From Nonomuraea sp. MG754425 (GTDB taxonomy: Bacteria > Actinomycetota > Actinomycetes > Streptosporangiales > Streptosporangiaceae): a stretch of DNA of 64,000 bases. The DNA lies in NCBI RefSeq assembly GCF_021699195.1, contig NZ_SSXE01000019.1:1-64000 (forward strand), written 5' to 3'. The position numbers and the translations under genes are program-made. Positions 24,829-33,423 of this stretch are shown here, in pieces. The notes beneath the pieces are model-generated. The model was not told the DNA's origin. It searched no databases and was given only the letters and a program-made list of their open reading frames with translations. Each line of letters starts with the position of its first letter. The stretch's first letter is position 1.

Positions 24829-26018
24829 TCGGTCCCGAGCTGTGGCAGAAGTGGTCGGCGGCCCGCGTCCGGGCCGCCCACCAGGCGCCCTACCTGGCCG
24901 GCGCGCTGCTCGCCCTCGACCCCGTCGTGGTCCCCGGCTCCGCCGCCGACCTGCGGCGCTTCCCGGCCGACCCGGGCTGGCACGTCTACGTCGGGGCCGG
25001 GGAGCTGGACCGGCAGAGCGTGCCGGAGGTCGGCTTCTGGCTCGTCCACCAGGTGACGCATCTCCTCCGCGAGCACGCCCGGCGCTATCCGGGCAGCACG
25101 ATGCTGACACGCGCCCAGGACCAGCGCCGGTGGAACCTGGCCGCCGACGCCGAACTCGACGACGACCTCCTCCCGGAGACGTCCCCGCTCCCCGCCGACG
25201 CGACCACCCCCGCCTGCCTCGGCCTGCCGGACGGCTGGACCGCCGAGCAGTACTGGCACGCCCTGCCCGAGAACGCCCCGGCGCCGGAGGGCGACTGCGG
25301 CAGCGGGTGCGACGGCCTGCCCCGCCTCTGGGACCGCGACCTGCCCGGCCTCTCCCCTGCCACAGCCCGCCTGACCGCGCTCGACACCGCGCGCCGGATC
25401 CGCGAGCGCCTGAACGCCCAGGACGACGTGCCGGCCGGCTGGCGTCGCTGGGCCGGCCAGGTGCTCGAACCCTCCGTGAACTGGCGCCGCCACCTGTCCG
25501 CCGAGGTGCGCCGCGGCCTGGCCCAGGCGGCGGGCCGGGTGGACCACACCTACCGCAGGCCGTCGCGCAGGGCCGCCGCGCTGCCCGGAGTCGTCCTGCC
25601 GAGCCTGCGCCGTCCCCTGCCCCGCGTGACGGTGCTGATCGACACCTCGGGCTCGGTCACGGAGGGCATGCTGGCGCGGGCGTCGGCCGAGGTGGCCGGG
25701 GTGTTGCGGGCCGTGGGAGCCGGGCGGCGGCTGCTCACGGTGATCACCTCCGACGCGCGGGCCTACCCGCCGCAGGTCCTCGACCGCGTCTCCGACCTGC
25801 GGCTCACCGGCGGCGGGGGCACCGACCTGCGTGCCGGGTTCGCCGCCGCCCTGTCCCGGCGACCGCCGCCGGACCTGATCATCGCGATGACCGACGGCCG
25901 CACCCCGTGGCCGGCCCGGCCGCCCACCCCGACCAGGGTCGTCGTCGTCCTGCTCGACCCCTCCGGCGGGCCGGCCCCGGAGTGGGCACAGACCGTACAC
26001 GTGCGAGGAGCGACATGA
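24825..26018 (+). CDS. VWA-like (DUF2201) metallopeptidase-like protein
   Basis: The 397-residue protein has an N-terminal region resembling a zincin-type helix (FWLVHQVTHLLREHARR, in the place of HEXXH, then AADAELDDDLL). This is the hallmark of the DUF2201 N-terminal domain. A C-terminal VWA domain follows, with the MIDAS motif DTSGS in VTVLIDTSGSVTEGML, plus TGGGGTDLRAGF and AMTDGRTPW. The catalytic Glu of HEXXH is replaced (HQVTH), so protease activity is doubtful. It is paired by 4-bp overlaps with MoxR upstream and the repeat protein downstream. It probably forms the MoxR-VWA complex that remodels an unknown client. Confidence 0.87.
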   Translation: MIGPELWQKWSAARVRAAHQAPYLAGALLALDPVVVPGSAADLRRFPADPGWHVYVGAGELDRQSVPEVGFWLVHQVTHLLREHARRYPGSTMLTRAQDQRRWNLAADAELDDDLLPETSPLPADATTPACLGLPDGWTAEQYWHALPENAPAPEGDCGSGCDGLPRLWDRDLPGLSPATARLTALDTARRIRERLNAQDDVPAGWRRWAGQVLEPSVNWRRHLSAEVRRGLAQAAGRVDHTYRRPSRRAAALPGVVLPSLRRPLPRVTVLIDTSGSVTEGMLARASAEVAGVLRAVGAGRRLLTVITSDARAYPPQVLDRVSDLRLTGGGGTDLRAGFAAALSRRPPPDLIIAMTDGRTPWPARPPTPTRVVVVLLDPSGGPAPEWAQTVHVRGAT

Positions 26019-26785
26019 CGTCATCGTTCGACCCGGCCCCGTACGAGGCCGCCGGGATCCCCGCCGCCGAAGGACGCCGCTGGTGGACGTGGCGGCTGAC
26101 ACCCGGGCAGGCGACCGCGTGGCGGCGGGCCGGCGTCACCGACCCCGCCGAGGCCGTCCAGTGGGGCACCGCGCACGTCGTCCCGGACGAGATCGCCGCC
26201 TGCCGCGCCGCGCGCCTCACCGCCGCCGAGGCCCTCCTCTGGCACGAGTACGAGTTCGGCCTCGCCGACGCCCTCGCGCTCAGGCGGCAGGGCCACACCC
26301 CGGAGCGGGCCCACGACCTCAGGCACGGCCGCCCGCCGCGCGACGCCGACGACCCGACCGCGCCGGGCGACGCGTTCACCAGCCTCATGGCCTTCGCGGG
26401 CGGCGGCGACCCCCGGGACCGGACCCAGCGGTTCATCGCCCGGCTGGGCAACACCGACGCGCTCGTCATCTACAGCTACTGCGGCCAGGACTGGGTGGAC
26501 GACGAGGCCGCCGCCTGGGCCCGGCGCAACGTGGACGCCCCCACCGCGCGCATGTGGCGGGAGCTGGGTCTCAGGCCCGCCGAGGCCGACCGGCACATCA
26601 GGCGCGGACTCACCCCGATGGCGGTGGCACGGGCGTGGTGGCGGGCCGGCATCCCGTTCGAGGAGACGGCCTCCTGGGCGGGCGCCGGCCTCACCCCCGA
26701 GGAGGCGGTCGCCCAGCGCGCCATGGGCGTCACGGCCGAGCAGGCCGAGACCCTGCGCGCGCTCCGGGACGACCACCCACGGTGA
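26015..26785 (+). CDS. Third protein of the MoxR-VWA operon, unknown, helical repeats
   Basis: The 256-residue protein starts with ATG overlapping the VWA stop (ATGA), with GAGGAG upstream. It is composed of repeating short helical motifs that resemble one another: AGVTDPAEAVQW, ARLTAAEALLW, LGLRPAEADRHI, RGLTPMAVARAW, AGLTPEEAVAQR and MGVTAEQAETL. About eight such units of some 20 residues are visible, suggesting a solenoid-like scaffold. There is no signal or membrane segment. I recognise no family. Position and coupling suggest that it is the client, adaptor or scaffold of the MoxR-VWA pair. Confidence 0.82.
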   Translation: MTSSFDPAPYEAAGIPAAEGRRWWTWRLTPGQATAWRRAGVTDPAEAVQWGTAHVVPDEIAACRAARLTAAEALLWHEYEFGLADALALRRQGHTPERAHDLRHGRPPRDADDPTAPGDAFTSLMAFAGGGDPRDRTQRFIARLGNTDALVIYSYCGQDWVDDEAAAWARRNVDAPTARMWRELGLRPAEADRHIRRGLTPMAVARAWWRAGIPFEETASWAGAGLTPEEAVAQRAMGVTAEQAETLRALRDDHPR

Positions 26786-26851
26786 TCGTCGCGGCGGCGG
26801 GGCTCGCGCGACTCCCCCTGATACGCTCCGGCTGAGCCGTTTGGAGGAGCC

Positions 26852-27706
26852 GTGACCCCGCTGCTGCGACAGGTCCTCAGCCAGATCGACGGGCCCGACC
26901 CCCGGATCAACGAGGTGGTCTCCGCGCTCGTCAGCCACCTGCACGCCTTCGTCGAGGAGGTGCGGCCCACCGAGCGGGAGTGGGCCGCGGGCCTCGGCTT
27001 CCTCATCGACACCGGGCGCGCGTGCACGCCGCAGCGCAACGAGTTCATCCTGCTGTCCGACATGCTCGGCCTCACGAGCGCGGTCGACGGGGTGAACAAC
27101 CAGGGCCCCGAGGGCATGACGCCGTCGTCCGTCGAGGGCCCGTTCCACTCGCCCGCGCCCGCGCGGGAGCCGGGCGCCTGGATCAGCCACGGCCCCGAGC
27201 GCTCGCGCGGCGTCCCGACGGTCGTGCACGGGCGGGTGCTCGACTGCGACGGCGCGCCGCTGCCCGGCGCGACGGTGGACCTGTGGCAGGCGGCCGACAC
27301 CGGCCTGTACGACTCGCAGGACATCACCCAGACCCCCGGCAACCTGCGCGGCCTGTTCACCACCGACGCCGACGGCCGCTACTGGCTGCGGACGATCCGG
27401 CCGAGCAGCTACCCGGTGCCCACCGACGGCACGGGCGGCAGGCTGCTGCACGCCGTCGGGCGGCACCCGATGCGCCCCGCCCACCTGCACCTCCACGTGT
27501 CCGCCGCCGGCCACCGGCCGCTGACCACGCACGTGTTCATGGCCGGCGACCCCTATCTCGGCTCCGACGCGGCGTACGCGGTCAAGGACGACCTGGTCCG
27601 CGCGCCGCGCGAGCGGTCCGACGGCGCGTGGGGCATGGACGGCCCCTACGAGGAGATCGAGTTCGACCTCAAGCTCGTGCCGCTGACCTGGCAGAACGAG
27701 GCTTGA
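26852..27706 (+). CDS. Intradiol ring-cleavage dioxygenase (catechol/hydroxyquinol 1,2-dioxygenase-like)
   Basis: The 284-residue protein has the helical Dioxygenase_N domain (about 1-105, EFILLSDMLGLTSAVDGVNN) and the catalytic beta-sandwich. The four Fe(III) ligands are visible: Tyr in AADTGLYDSQD, Tyr in DGRYWLRTIRPSSYPVP, and two His in HPMRPAHLHLHV. It would open hydroxyquinol or catechol to (hydroxy)muconate in the cytoplasm. GGAGGAGCC precedes the GTG start. No other catabolic genes (cycloisomerase, maleylacetate reductase) flank it, which is odd for a pathway enzyme. Confidence 0.92.
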   Translation: MTPLLRQVLSQIDGPDPRINEVVSALVSHLHAFVEEVRPTEREWAAGLGFLIDTGRACTPQRNEFILLSDMLGLTSAVDGVNNQGPEGMTPSSVEGPFHSPAPAREPGAWISHGPERSRGVPTVVHGRVLDCDGAPLPGATVDLWQAADTGLYDSQDITQTPGNLRGLFTTDADGRYWLRTIRPSSYPVPTDGTGGRLLHAVGRHPMRPAHLHLHVSAAGHRPLTTHVFMAGDPYLGSDAAYAVKDDLVRAPRERSDGAWGMDGPYEEIEFDLKLVPLTWQNEA

Positions 27707-27737
27707 CGCACCCCGGCCGACCCGCGGGTCGCCAAGC

Positions 27738-28163
27738 TCAGCCCGCGACCGCGCGCTGGGCGATCACCTGGTCGATGCGCAGCCGGACGAGGCACTCGCC
27801 GGGCACGGCGTTGCGCTCGCCGAACTCCCGCGCGCGCCCGTCGCCCATGTAACGCCTGCCGATCTCGACGGCCCACACCAGCATCTCCTCCAGGTCGGCC
27901 GAGATGCTCGCCTGGCCCTTGATGAGCACGTAGGAGTAGGGCGGCTGCTGGTCGTCCACGCACAGGGCCGCGTGCGGGTCGCGGCGCAGTGCCCTGCCCT
28001 TGAGGCCGGTCTCGGCGGTGTTGAACACCACCTCGTCGTCGTCGAGCAGAAACCAGATCGGCGTGACGTGCGGCAGGCCGTCGGGCAGCGTCACCGCGAG
28101 TTTCCCCGTGCGGGTGCCCGCCATCACGAACGCCCGCCACTCGCTGTCACTCATTCGTTCCAT
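27738..28163 (-). CDS. PPOX-class F420-dependent oxidoreductase
   Basis: The 141-residue split-barrel protein has TGKLAVTLPDGLPHVTPIWF, the usual FNTAETGLKGRALRRDPHAA cofactor segment, CVDDQQPPYSYVLIKGQA and a C-terminal LVRLRIDQVI. It belongs to the same broad family as the protein at 15162-15632 but to another subgroup. It is convergent with the dioxygenase and diverges from the ABC exporter. Confidence 0.87.
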   Translation of the reverse strand: MERMSDSEWRAFVMAGTRTGKLAVTLPDGLPHVTPIWFLLDDDEVVFNTAETGLKGRALRRDPHAALCVDDQQPPYSYVLIKGQASISADLEEMLVWAVEIGRRYMGDGRAREFGERNAVPGECLVRLRIDQVIAQRAVAG

Positions 28164-28233
28164 GCGAACACGCTACGTCACCGCGCAAAAGGGTTCGAGA
28201 ACTGTCGGTGGCGGGTGGTAGAAAGCAGGTTCG

Positions 28234-30120
28234 ATGTCCCACCTTGCCGAGTCCGGGGGCTTGAGCATGTCGATCACCAGCGAGTCGGAGTTCTCCGTCT
28301 CGGGCCCGCGCCACGACCGGCGCGGCCCGGTGCGCTGGCTCTGGTCCCACCTGCGCCGCCATCCGCTCCACCTGCTGGGCTTCCTCGGCGGGTCGCTGGT
28401 CATGGTGGTGCTCAACGCCCTGGTGCCGCAGTTCACCGGCGACGCCTTCGACGCCGTGCTCGGCGTGCGGGGCGAGCCGGCCGACGCGCTCGGGCTGATC
28501 GCGCTGGTGCTGCTCGCGATCGTGCTGGCGCGCGGGCTGTTCGACCTGGTCGCGCGGTTGTCGAGCGAGGTGCTGGCCAAGCGGCTGGAGCGCGACGCCC
28601 GCGACGAGCTCTACGTGAGCCTGCTCGGCAAGAGCCAGACCTTCCACAACCGGCAGCGGGTCGGCGACCTGATGGCGCGGGCGGCCAACGACATCCGGCA
28701 GCTCTCGATCATGATCACGCCGGGGGCCGACCTCATCGTCGACTCCGGGCTGACCGGGCTGGTGCCGCTGTTCTTCATCGCCGCCATCGATCCGCGGCTG
28801 CTGCTGGCGCCGGGTGTCTTCGCGGTCGTGTTCGCGCTCGCGCTGTGGCACTACATGCGACGGCTCAACCCGGTCGCGACCCGCATGCGGGAGGAGTTCG
28901 GCGATCTCAACGCCGGGCTCAACCAGGCGGTGCGTGGCATCGAGGTGATCAAGGTGACCGCGCAGGAGGAGCAGGAGCGGCTGCGCTTCCGGGCCAACGC
29001 GCGGCGCTACCGCGACTCCTTCGTCCGCAACGGGCTCGTGCAGGCCCGCTACCTGCCGACACTGCTGTTCGCGTTCGCCATGGCGGGGGGCCTGTGGCAC
29101 GCGCTGCTCCTGCAGGCCGCCGGGGCCATCACGGTCGGCGAGCTGGTCGCGTTCATGGGGCTCCTGGGCATGCTCGGGTTCCCCACCCAGATGTCGATCT
29201 TCACGTTCTCGCTGATCCAGATCGGCATCGTGTCCGCGCGCCGGATCCTCGCCGTCGTCACCGCCGAGAGCGAGATCGACCAGCGGCCCGACGGGCACAC
29301 CGCGCCGATCAGCGGCGAGATCGTCTTCGACGACGTCACGTTCGGCTACGACGGCGACGGCGACGGCGAGCCGGCGTTGCGCGGGGTGACGTTCACGGTG
29401 CGGCCGGGTGAGACCGTCGCCGTCGTCGGCGAGACCGGGTCGGGCAAGAGCACCCTCACCAAGCTGGTGCCGCGCATCTACGACGTCACCTCCGGGCGCA
29501 TCCTGGTCGACGGCGTCGACGTGCGCGACTGGCACCTCGACTCGCTGCGCTCGCAGATCTCCACGATCGAGCAGGACATCGTGCTCTTCTCCCGCTCCGT
29601 CGCCGAGAACATCGCCTTCAGCAAGGGCCAGCGGGCCGACCGCGAGGCGGTCGAGCGGGCGGCACGTGACGCGCAGGCCGCCGAGTTCATCGAGGAGCTC
29701 GAAGACGGCTACGACACCGTCATCGGCGAGCGGGGCGTCACCCTGTCCGGCGGGCAGCGGCAGCGGCTGGCCATCGCGCGGGCGCTGCTGACCGATCCGG
29801 CGATCCTCGTGCTCGACGACTCCACCAGCGCCATCGACTCCGCGACCGAAGACCGCATCCAGCAGGCGATCGGCCGCATCCTCGAAGGGCGCACCACGCT
29901 GCTCATCACCCACCGGCTCTCCCAGATCCGCTGGGCCGACAAGGTGCTGCTACTGCGACGGGGACAGGTCGTCGACTTCGGCACCCACGACGAGCTGATC
30001 GGGCGCAGCCGTCTCTACCGGCGGGTCTTCGCCCACTACGACGAGAGCGACCTGCGCGACGAGGGCGACCCGCGCGGCGCGGGGCCGGTCCTGGCCGGGG
30101 AGCAGGGAGGGGCGCGCTGA
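28234..30120 (+). CDS. ABC exporter half-transporter, subunit 1 (degenerate ATPase site)
   Basis: The 628-residue protein has six membrane helices (about 45-330) and a nucleotide-binding domain. The NBD has Walker A GETGSGKST, ABC signature LSGGQRQRLAIARAL, and Walker B ILVLDDSTSAID, in which the catalytic Glu is replaced by Asp (LDDST). The H-loop His is in LLITHRLSQI. The Glu-to-Asp change marks the non-hydrolysing site of heterodimeric type IV exporters (TM287/288, BmrCD). It overlaps the second half-transporter by one base. An internal start (GTTTGAGCATG, Met at 28267) is possible. The substrate is unknown and could be a drug, lipid or peptide. Confidence 0.92.
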   Translation: MSHLAESGGLSMSITSESEFSVSGPRHDRRGPVRWLWSHLRRHPLHLLGFLGGSLVMVVLNALVPQFTGDAFDAVLGVRGEPADALGLIALVLLAIVLARGLFDLVARLSSEVLAKRLERDARDELYVSLLGKSQTFHNRQRVGDLMARAANDIRQLSIMITPGADLIVDSGLTGLVPLFFIAAIDPRLLLAPGVFAVVFALALWHYMRRLNPVATRMREEFGDLNAGLNQAVRGIEVIKVTAQEEQERLRFRANARRYRDSFVRNGLVQARYLPTLLFAFAMAGGLWHALLLQAAGAITVGELVAFMGLLGMLGFPTQMSIFTFSLIQIGIVSARRILAVVTAESEIDQRPDGHTAPISGEIVFDDVTFGYDGDGDGEPALRGVTFTVRPGETVAVVGETGSGKSTLTKLVPRIYDVTSGRILVDGVDVRDWHLDSLRSQISTIEQDIVLFSRSVAENIAFSKGQRADREAVERAARDAQAAEFIEELEDGYDTVIGERGVTLSGGQRQRLAIARALLTDPAILVLDDSTSAIDSATEDRIQQAIGRILEGRTTLLITHRLSQIRWADKVLLLRRGQVVDFGTHDELIGRSRLYRRVFAHYDESDLRDEGDPRGAGPVLAGEQGGAR

Positions 30121-31943
30121 TGGGCTTCGTCATGGACGGCCTCGACGCCGAGGACTACGACCGCACCTACGACGACCGCGAGCTGCTGCGCCGGATCACG
30201 GCGTACTTCCGGCCCAAGCTGGGCGCCATGGTCCTGGTGGCGTGCATGATCGTGCTGGGCTCGGCCGGCCAGGCCGCCATCCCGATGCTCGGCAGCCTGG
30301 CCGTCGACGCGATCGCCGACGGCACCATCGGCGACGTCGGCTGGCTGCTGACCGTCGGCGTCCTGGCCACCGGGGTGTTGTCGTGGGCGTTCAACCACGT
30401 CCGGCAGAAGAACAGCGCGCGGGTCACCGGCGACGTCGTGCTGCGGCTGCGCGAGGACGCCTTCGACGCGGTGCTGGCCCGCGACCTGTCCTTCTACGAC
30501 GAGACGCCGTCCGGCAAGATCGTCAGCCGGGTCACGTCCGACACCGACGACTTCGCCACCGTCTCCACGCTCACCATGGACCTCATCAGCCAGGTGCTGA
30601 TGGTGGGGTTCGTCACCGCGCTGCTGTTCGTGCGCAGCGTGGAACTCGCCCTGCTGACGCTGCTGGTGGTGCCGATCGTGGTGGGGTTCGCGCTGCTGTT
30701 CAGGCGGCTGGCCAGGCTCAGCACCCGCCGGGCGCAACGCTCGCTCAGCCGGGTCAACGCCAACCTGCAGGAGACCATGGGCGGCATCGCCGTGGCCAAG
30801 AACTTCCGGCAGGAGCGGCAGGTCTACGACGAGTTCCGGCCGATCAACCGGCAGAGCTACCAGGTGACGCTGCGGCAGGGGTTCGTCTTCTCCGCCATCT
30901 TCCCCGTGCTCTTCCTGGTGGCCGGGCTCGGCACGGTCGCGCTCGTCCAGCTCGGCGGCTCGGCCGTCCTCGACGGCGGGCTGTCGGCCGGCGACTGGTA
31001 CCTGTTCCTGCAAGGGGTCTCGCTCTTCTGGTTCCCGCTCACGTCCATCGCCGCGTTCTGGTCACAGTTCCAGCAGGGCCTGTCGGCCTCCGAACGCGTC
31101 TTCGCGCTGATCGACGCGCCGCCCCGGGTGGTGCAGACCGACGCCCGGCAGGTGGGGCGGCTGGCGGGCCGCATCGAGTTCCAGCACGTCACCTTCGGCT
31201 ACGATCCGGCGCACCCCGTGCTGCGTGACTTCGACCTGGTCATCAAGGCGGGCGAGAGCGTGGCGCTGGTGGGCCACACCGGCGCCGGCAAGTCCACGCT
31301 GAGCAAGCTGATCACCCGCTTCTACGAGTTCCAGGACGGCCGGCTGCTGATCGACGGCCACGACATCCGCACCCTGGAGCTGGGCGGCTACCGCAGCCAG
31401 ATCGGCGCGGTGCCGCAGGCGCCGTTCCTGTTCAGCGGCACGGTGGCCGACAACATCCGCTACCCGCGCCCGCAGGCGAACGACGACGAGGTGCTGGCCG
31501 CCGCGTCGGCCGTCGGCGGCGGCGACTGGATCGAGACCCTGCCGAACGGCCTGAAGACCGACGTCGGCGAGCACGGCCGTGCCCTGTCGATGGGCCAGCG
31601 CCAGCTCGTCGCGCTGGCCCGGCTGCTCATCCAGGACCCCGCCATCGTGGTGCTCGACGAGGCCACGGCCAGCGTCGACCCGCTCACCGAGGCCCAGATC
31701 CAGGAGGGCCTCGACGTGGTGCTCGCCGGTCGCACGTCGATCGTCATCGCGCACCGCCTGTCCACGATCGAGCACGTCGATCGCATCATCGTGCTCGATC
31801 ACGGCCGGATCGTGGAGGAGGGCGACCACGCCACCCTGCTGGCCGCCGGCGGTCGCTACTGCGAGGTCTACAACACCTACTTCCGCCACCAGTCACCCAA
31901 CTACCGCGCGGGCTCCGGCTTCGTCCCGGTGAGCTCGACATGA
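30120..31943 (+). CDS. ABC exporter half-transporter, subunit 2 (catalytic ATPase site)
   Basis: The 607-residue protein has six transmembrane helices and an NBD with Walker A GHTGAGKST and Walker B IVVLDEATASVD, with the catalytic Glu intact. Its signature, LSMGQRQLVAL, deviates from LSGGQ. The degenerate signature here pairs with the degenerate Walker B of subunit 1, so the heterodimer has one consensus and one non-consensus site, exactly as expected. It is translationally coupled to subunit 1 by a TGATG overlap. Confidence 0.92.
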   Translation: MGFVMDGLDAEDYDRTYDDRELLRRITAYFRPKLGAMVLVACMIVLGSAGQAAIPMLGSLAVDAIADGTIGDVGWLLTVGVLATGVLSWAFNHVRQKNSARVTGDVVLRLREDAFDAVLARDLSFYDETPSGKIVSRVTSDTDDFATVSTLTMDLISQVLMVGFVTALLFVRSVELALLTLLVVPIVVGFALLFRRLARLSTRRAQRSLSRVNANLQETMGGIAVAKNFRQERQVYDEFRPINRQSYQVTLRQGFVFSAIFPVLFLVAGLGTVALVQLGGSAVLDGGLSAGDWYLFLQGVSLFWFPLTSIAAFWSQFQQGLSASERVFALIDAPPRVVQTDARQVGRLAGRIEFQHVTFGYDPAHPVLRDFDLVIKAGESVALVGHTGAGKSTLSKLITRFYEFQDGRLLIDGHDIRTLELGGYRSQIGAVPQAPFLFSGTVADNIRYPRPQANDDEVLAAASAVGGGDWIETLPNGLKTDVGEHGRALSMGQRQLVALARLLIQDPAIVVLDEATASVDPLTEAQIQEGLDVVLAGRTSIVIAHRLSTIEHVDRIIVLDHGRIVEEGDHATLLAAGGRYCEVYNTYFRHQSPNYRAGSGFVPVSST

Positions 31944-32014
31944 CCGCGCGGGGGCGCGCTCACCCAACGTGACCTCTTTGGCCGATCCTGTGAGCAGGGG
32001 CTGACGGGCGGGCT

Positions 32015-32590
32015 ATGTTGAAGGCCCCACCAGCCGACGACGAGAGCGTACAAGTCTCCATGGACGAGCACGTCATCACCACCGAGTGGATCGACGCCCC
32101 CGACGAGATCGCCTACCCCGACTACGTCGAAGGCACCTACAACTCCTTCTCGTGCACCTGCGGGCTGCCGCTGGCCGGCCGGGAGGCGGCCACGCGGCAT
32201 GCCGCCGAGTTCGGCAGGTGTCAGGTGTGCCTCGGTTCGGGCCGGATCTCCATCAACCCGCACGACAGCGACGGCTGCGAGGTCTGCGACGGATCGGGGA
32301 AATCGGCGCCGGGCACGGTCATGGTCCAGACGCGTGTGACGGAGAGCTTCGTCAGGGAGGTCGCCTCGGCGCTGCCCGCCGAGTTCGGGCTCTCCGACGT
32401 CGTGTCGGCGCTCGACGAGCGCATGCCCAGGACCGCCGACGGGATGCAGGCCACGCTGTCGGTGGCGGCGGCGCTGATCCGGTACCTGGAGTTGCAGGGC
32501 ACGGTGGTGTTGTGCACCGCCCCCGACTTCCTGCCCGCCGACGGGGTGGAGCAGCGCTACGACGACCCGCGGTGGCTGCGCGTGCCTTGA
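32015..32590 (+). CDS. Hypothetical protein with DnaJ-type zinc-finger repeats
   Basis: The 191-residue protein contains two CxxCxGxG motifs, CQVCLGSGR and CEVCDGSGK, the half-sites of the DnaJ central zinc domain, about 21 residues apart. A further Cys pair ([20 protein letters not shown]) lies upstream. The C-terminal ~80 residues are helical ([20 protein letters not shown]). There is no J-domain, so it is not a chaperone DnaJ; it may be a stand-alone redox or protein-binding module. Met at 32060 ([10 protein letters not shown]) is an alternative start. Function unknown. Confidence 0.75.
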   Translation: MLKAPPADDESVQVSMDEHVITTEWIDAPDEIAYPDYVEGTYNSFSCTCGLPLAGREAATRHAAEFGRCQVCLGSGRISINPHDSDGCEVCDGSGKSAPGTVMVQTRVTESFVREVASALPAEFGLSDVVSALDERMPRTADGMQATLSVAAALIRYLELQGTVVLCTAPDFLPADGVEQRYDDPRWLRVP

Positions 32591-32599
32591 TCGGGCCGG

Positions 32600-32925
32600 C
32601 CGGTCGAGGGGATCGGCGACCCGCCGAACATCATCATCGCCGGCCGGGCGGGCTGAGCTTCAACGACTTCCTCGTGCACCTCGCGCCGCTGATCGTCGTG
32701 CTGCCGGCGGTGTTCACCGCGTTGTGCCGGTGGTTGTTCGGGCGGATGTTCCGGTACGACCCGGGCCCGGCGGCCGAGGTGATGGCGTTGAACGAGCGCG
32801 AGGCCATCGCCGCCCGCGACGGCACCCCGATCAGCTTCTGGCAGTTCACGAAGTACGGCCTGGTCGTCACGCCGGTGCTGGTGGCGCTGGCCACGCCGTA
32901 CCTGTGGTTGCGTTACCTCAGTTGA
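32600..32925 (+). pseudogene. Remnant of an ArsB/NhaD-type (SLC13-like) anion permease
   Basis: In one frame from about 32600 the sequence reads [14 protein letters not shown] and hits a stop. One base short, in the next frame, it continues [20 protein letters not shown], then [20 protein letters not shown], and finally [18 protein letters not shown] with PYLWLRYLS and a stop at 32925. GDPPNI followed by [14 protein letters not shown] is the signature of the ion-transporter superfamily. The family is normally about 430 residues, so the first third and most of the second half are missing and a G-run has lost one base. It is a decayed, internally deleted gene. Confidence 0.8.
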
Positions 32926-33376
32926 GCGGCAGCACGTCCACGCCGCGTTCGCCGTCGCCGCGCGGCCCGAAGACGCGCCGCTGCGACTCGTCGATGCGGA
33001 CGTCGTTGATGCTCGCCTCCCTGCGCCGCATCAGCCCTGACGCGTCGAACTCCCACTGCTCGTTGCCGTAGCTGCGCCACCACTGACCGGAGGCGTCGCG
33101 GCACTCGTACTGGAAGCGCACCGCGATGCGGTCGCCGAGCACCGCCCACAGCTCCTTGCGCAGGGCGTAGTCGAGTTCCCTGGCCCACTTGCGGCGCAGG
33201 AACGCCCTGATCTCGTCGCGGCCGGACAGGAACTCGGCGCGGTTGCGCCACACCGAGTCCTCGGTGTAGGCGAGGGCGACGCGGTCGGGGTCGCACGTGT
33301 TCCAGGCGTCCTCGGCGGCCTGCACCTTGACGCGGGCGCTCTCCTCGGTGAACGGCGGAACGGGCGGACGGGTCAT
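32918..33376 (-). CDS. DUF1348 family (NTF2-like) protein
   Basis: The 152-residue protein is a DUF1348 member. It opens with [20 protein letters not shown] and continues with [39 protein letters not shown], and [22 protein letters not shown], conserved across the family with an NTF2-like cone fold. Function is not established; a small-molecule binding role is likely. It overlaps the 3' end of the permease remnant by 8 bp, tail to tail. Confidence 0.9.
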   Translation of the reverse strand: MTRPPVPPFTEESARVKVQAAEDAWNTCDPDRVALAYTEDSVWRNRAEFLSGRDEIRAFLRRKWARELDYALRKELWAVLGDRIAVRFQYECRDASGQWWRSYGNEQWEFDASGLMRRREASINDVRIDESQRRVFGPRGDGERGVDVLPLN

Positions 33377-33423
33377 GCCGGGGCCTCCTGGACGGCGTGC
33401 GCGACGATCACCTCAGCAGCCTC

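Noticed and set aside
28190..28215. GGTTCGAGAACT-like sequence resembling a tRNA T-arm
   Set aside because: No acceptor or anticodon stem can be built around it; it is part of the promoter gap of the ABC exporter.
32911..32925. Considering the permease remnant as an intact small membrane protein
   Set aside because: Homology clearly continues in the other frame upstream of the TGA, and the retained segments are from non-adjacent parts of the family, so a functional protein is improbable.
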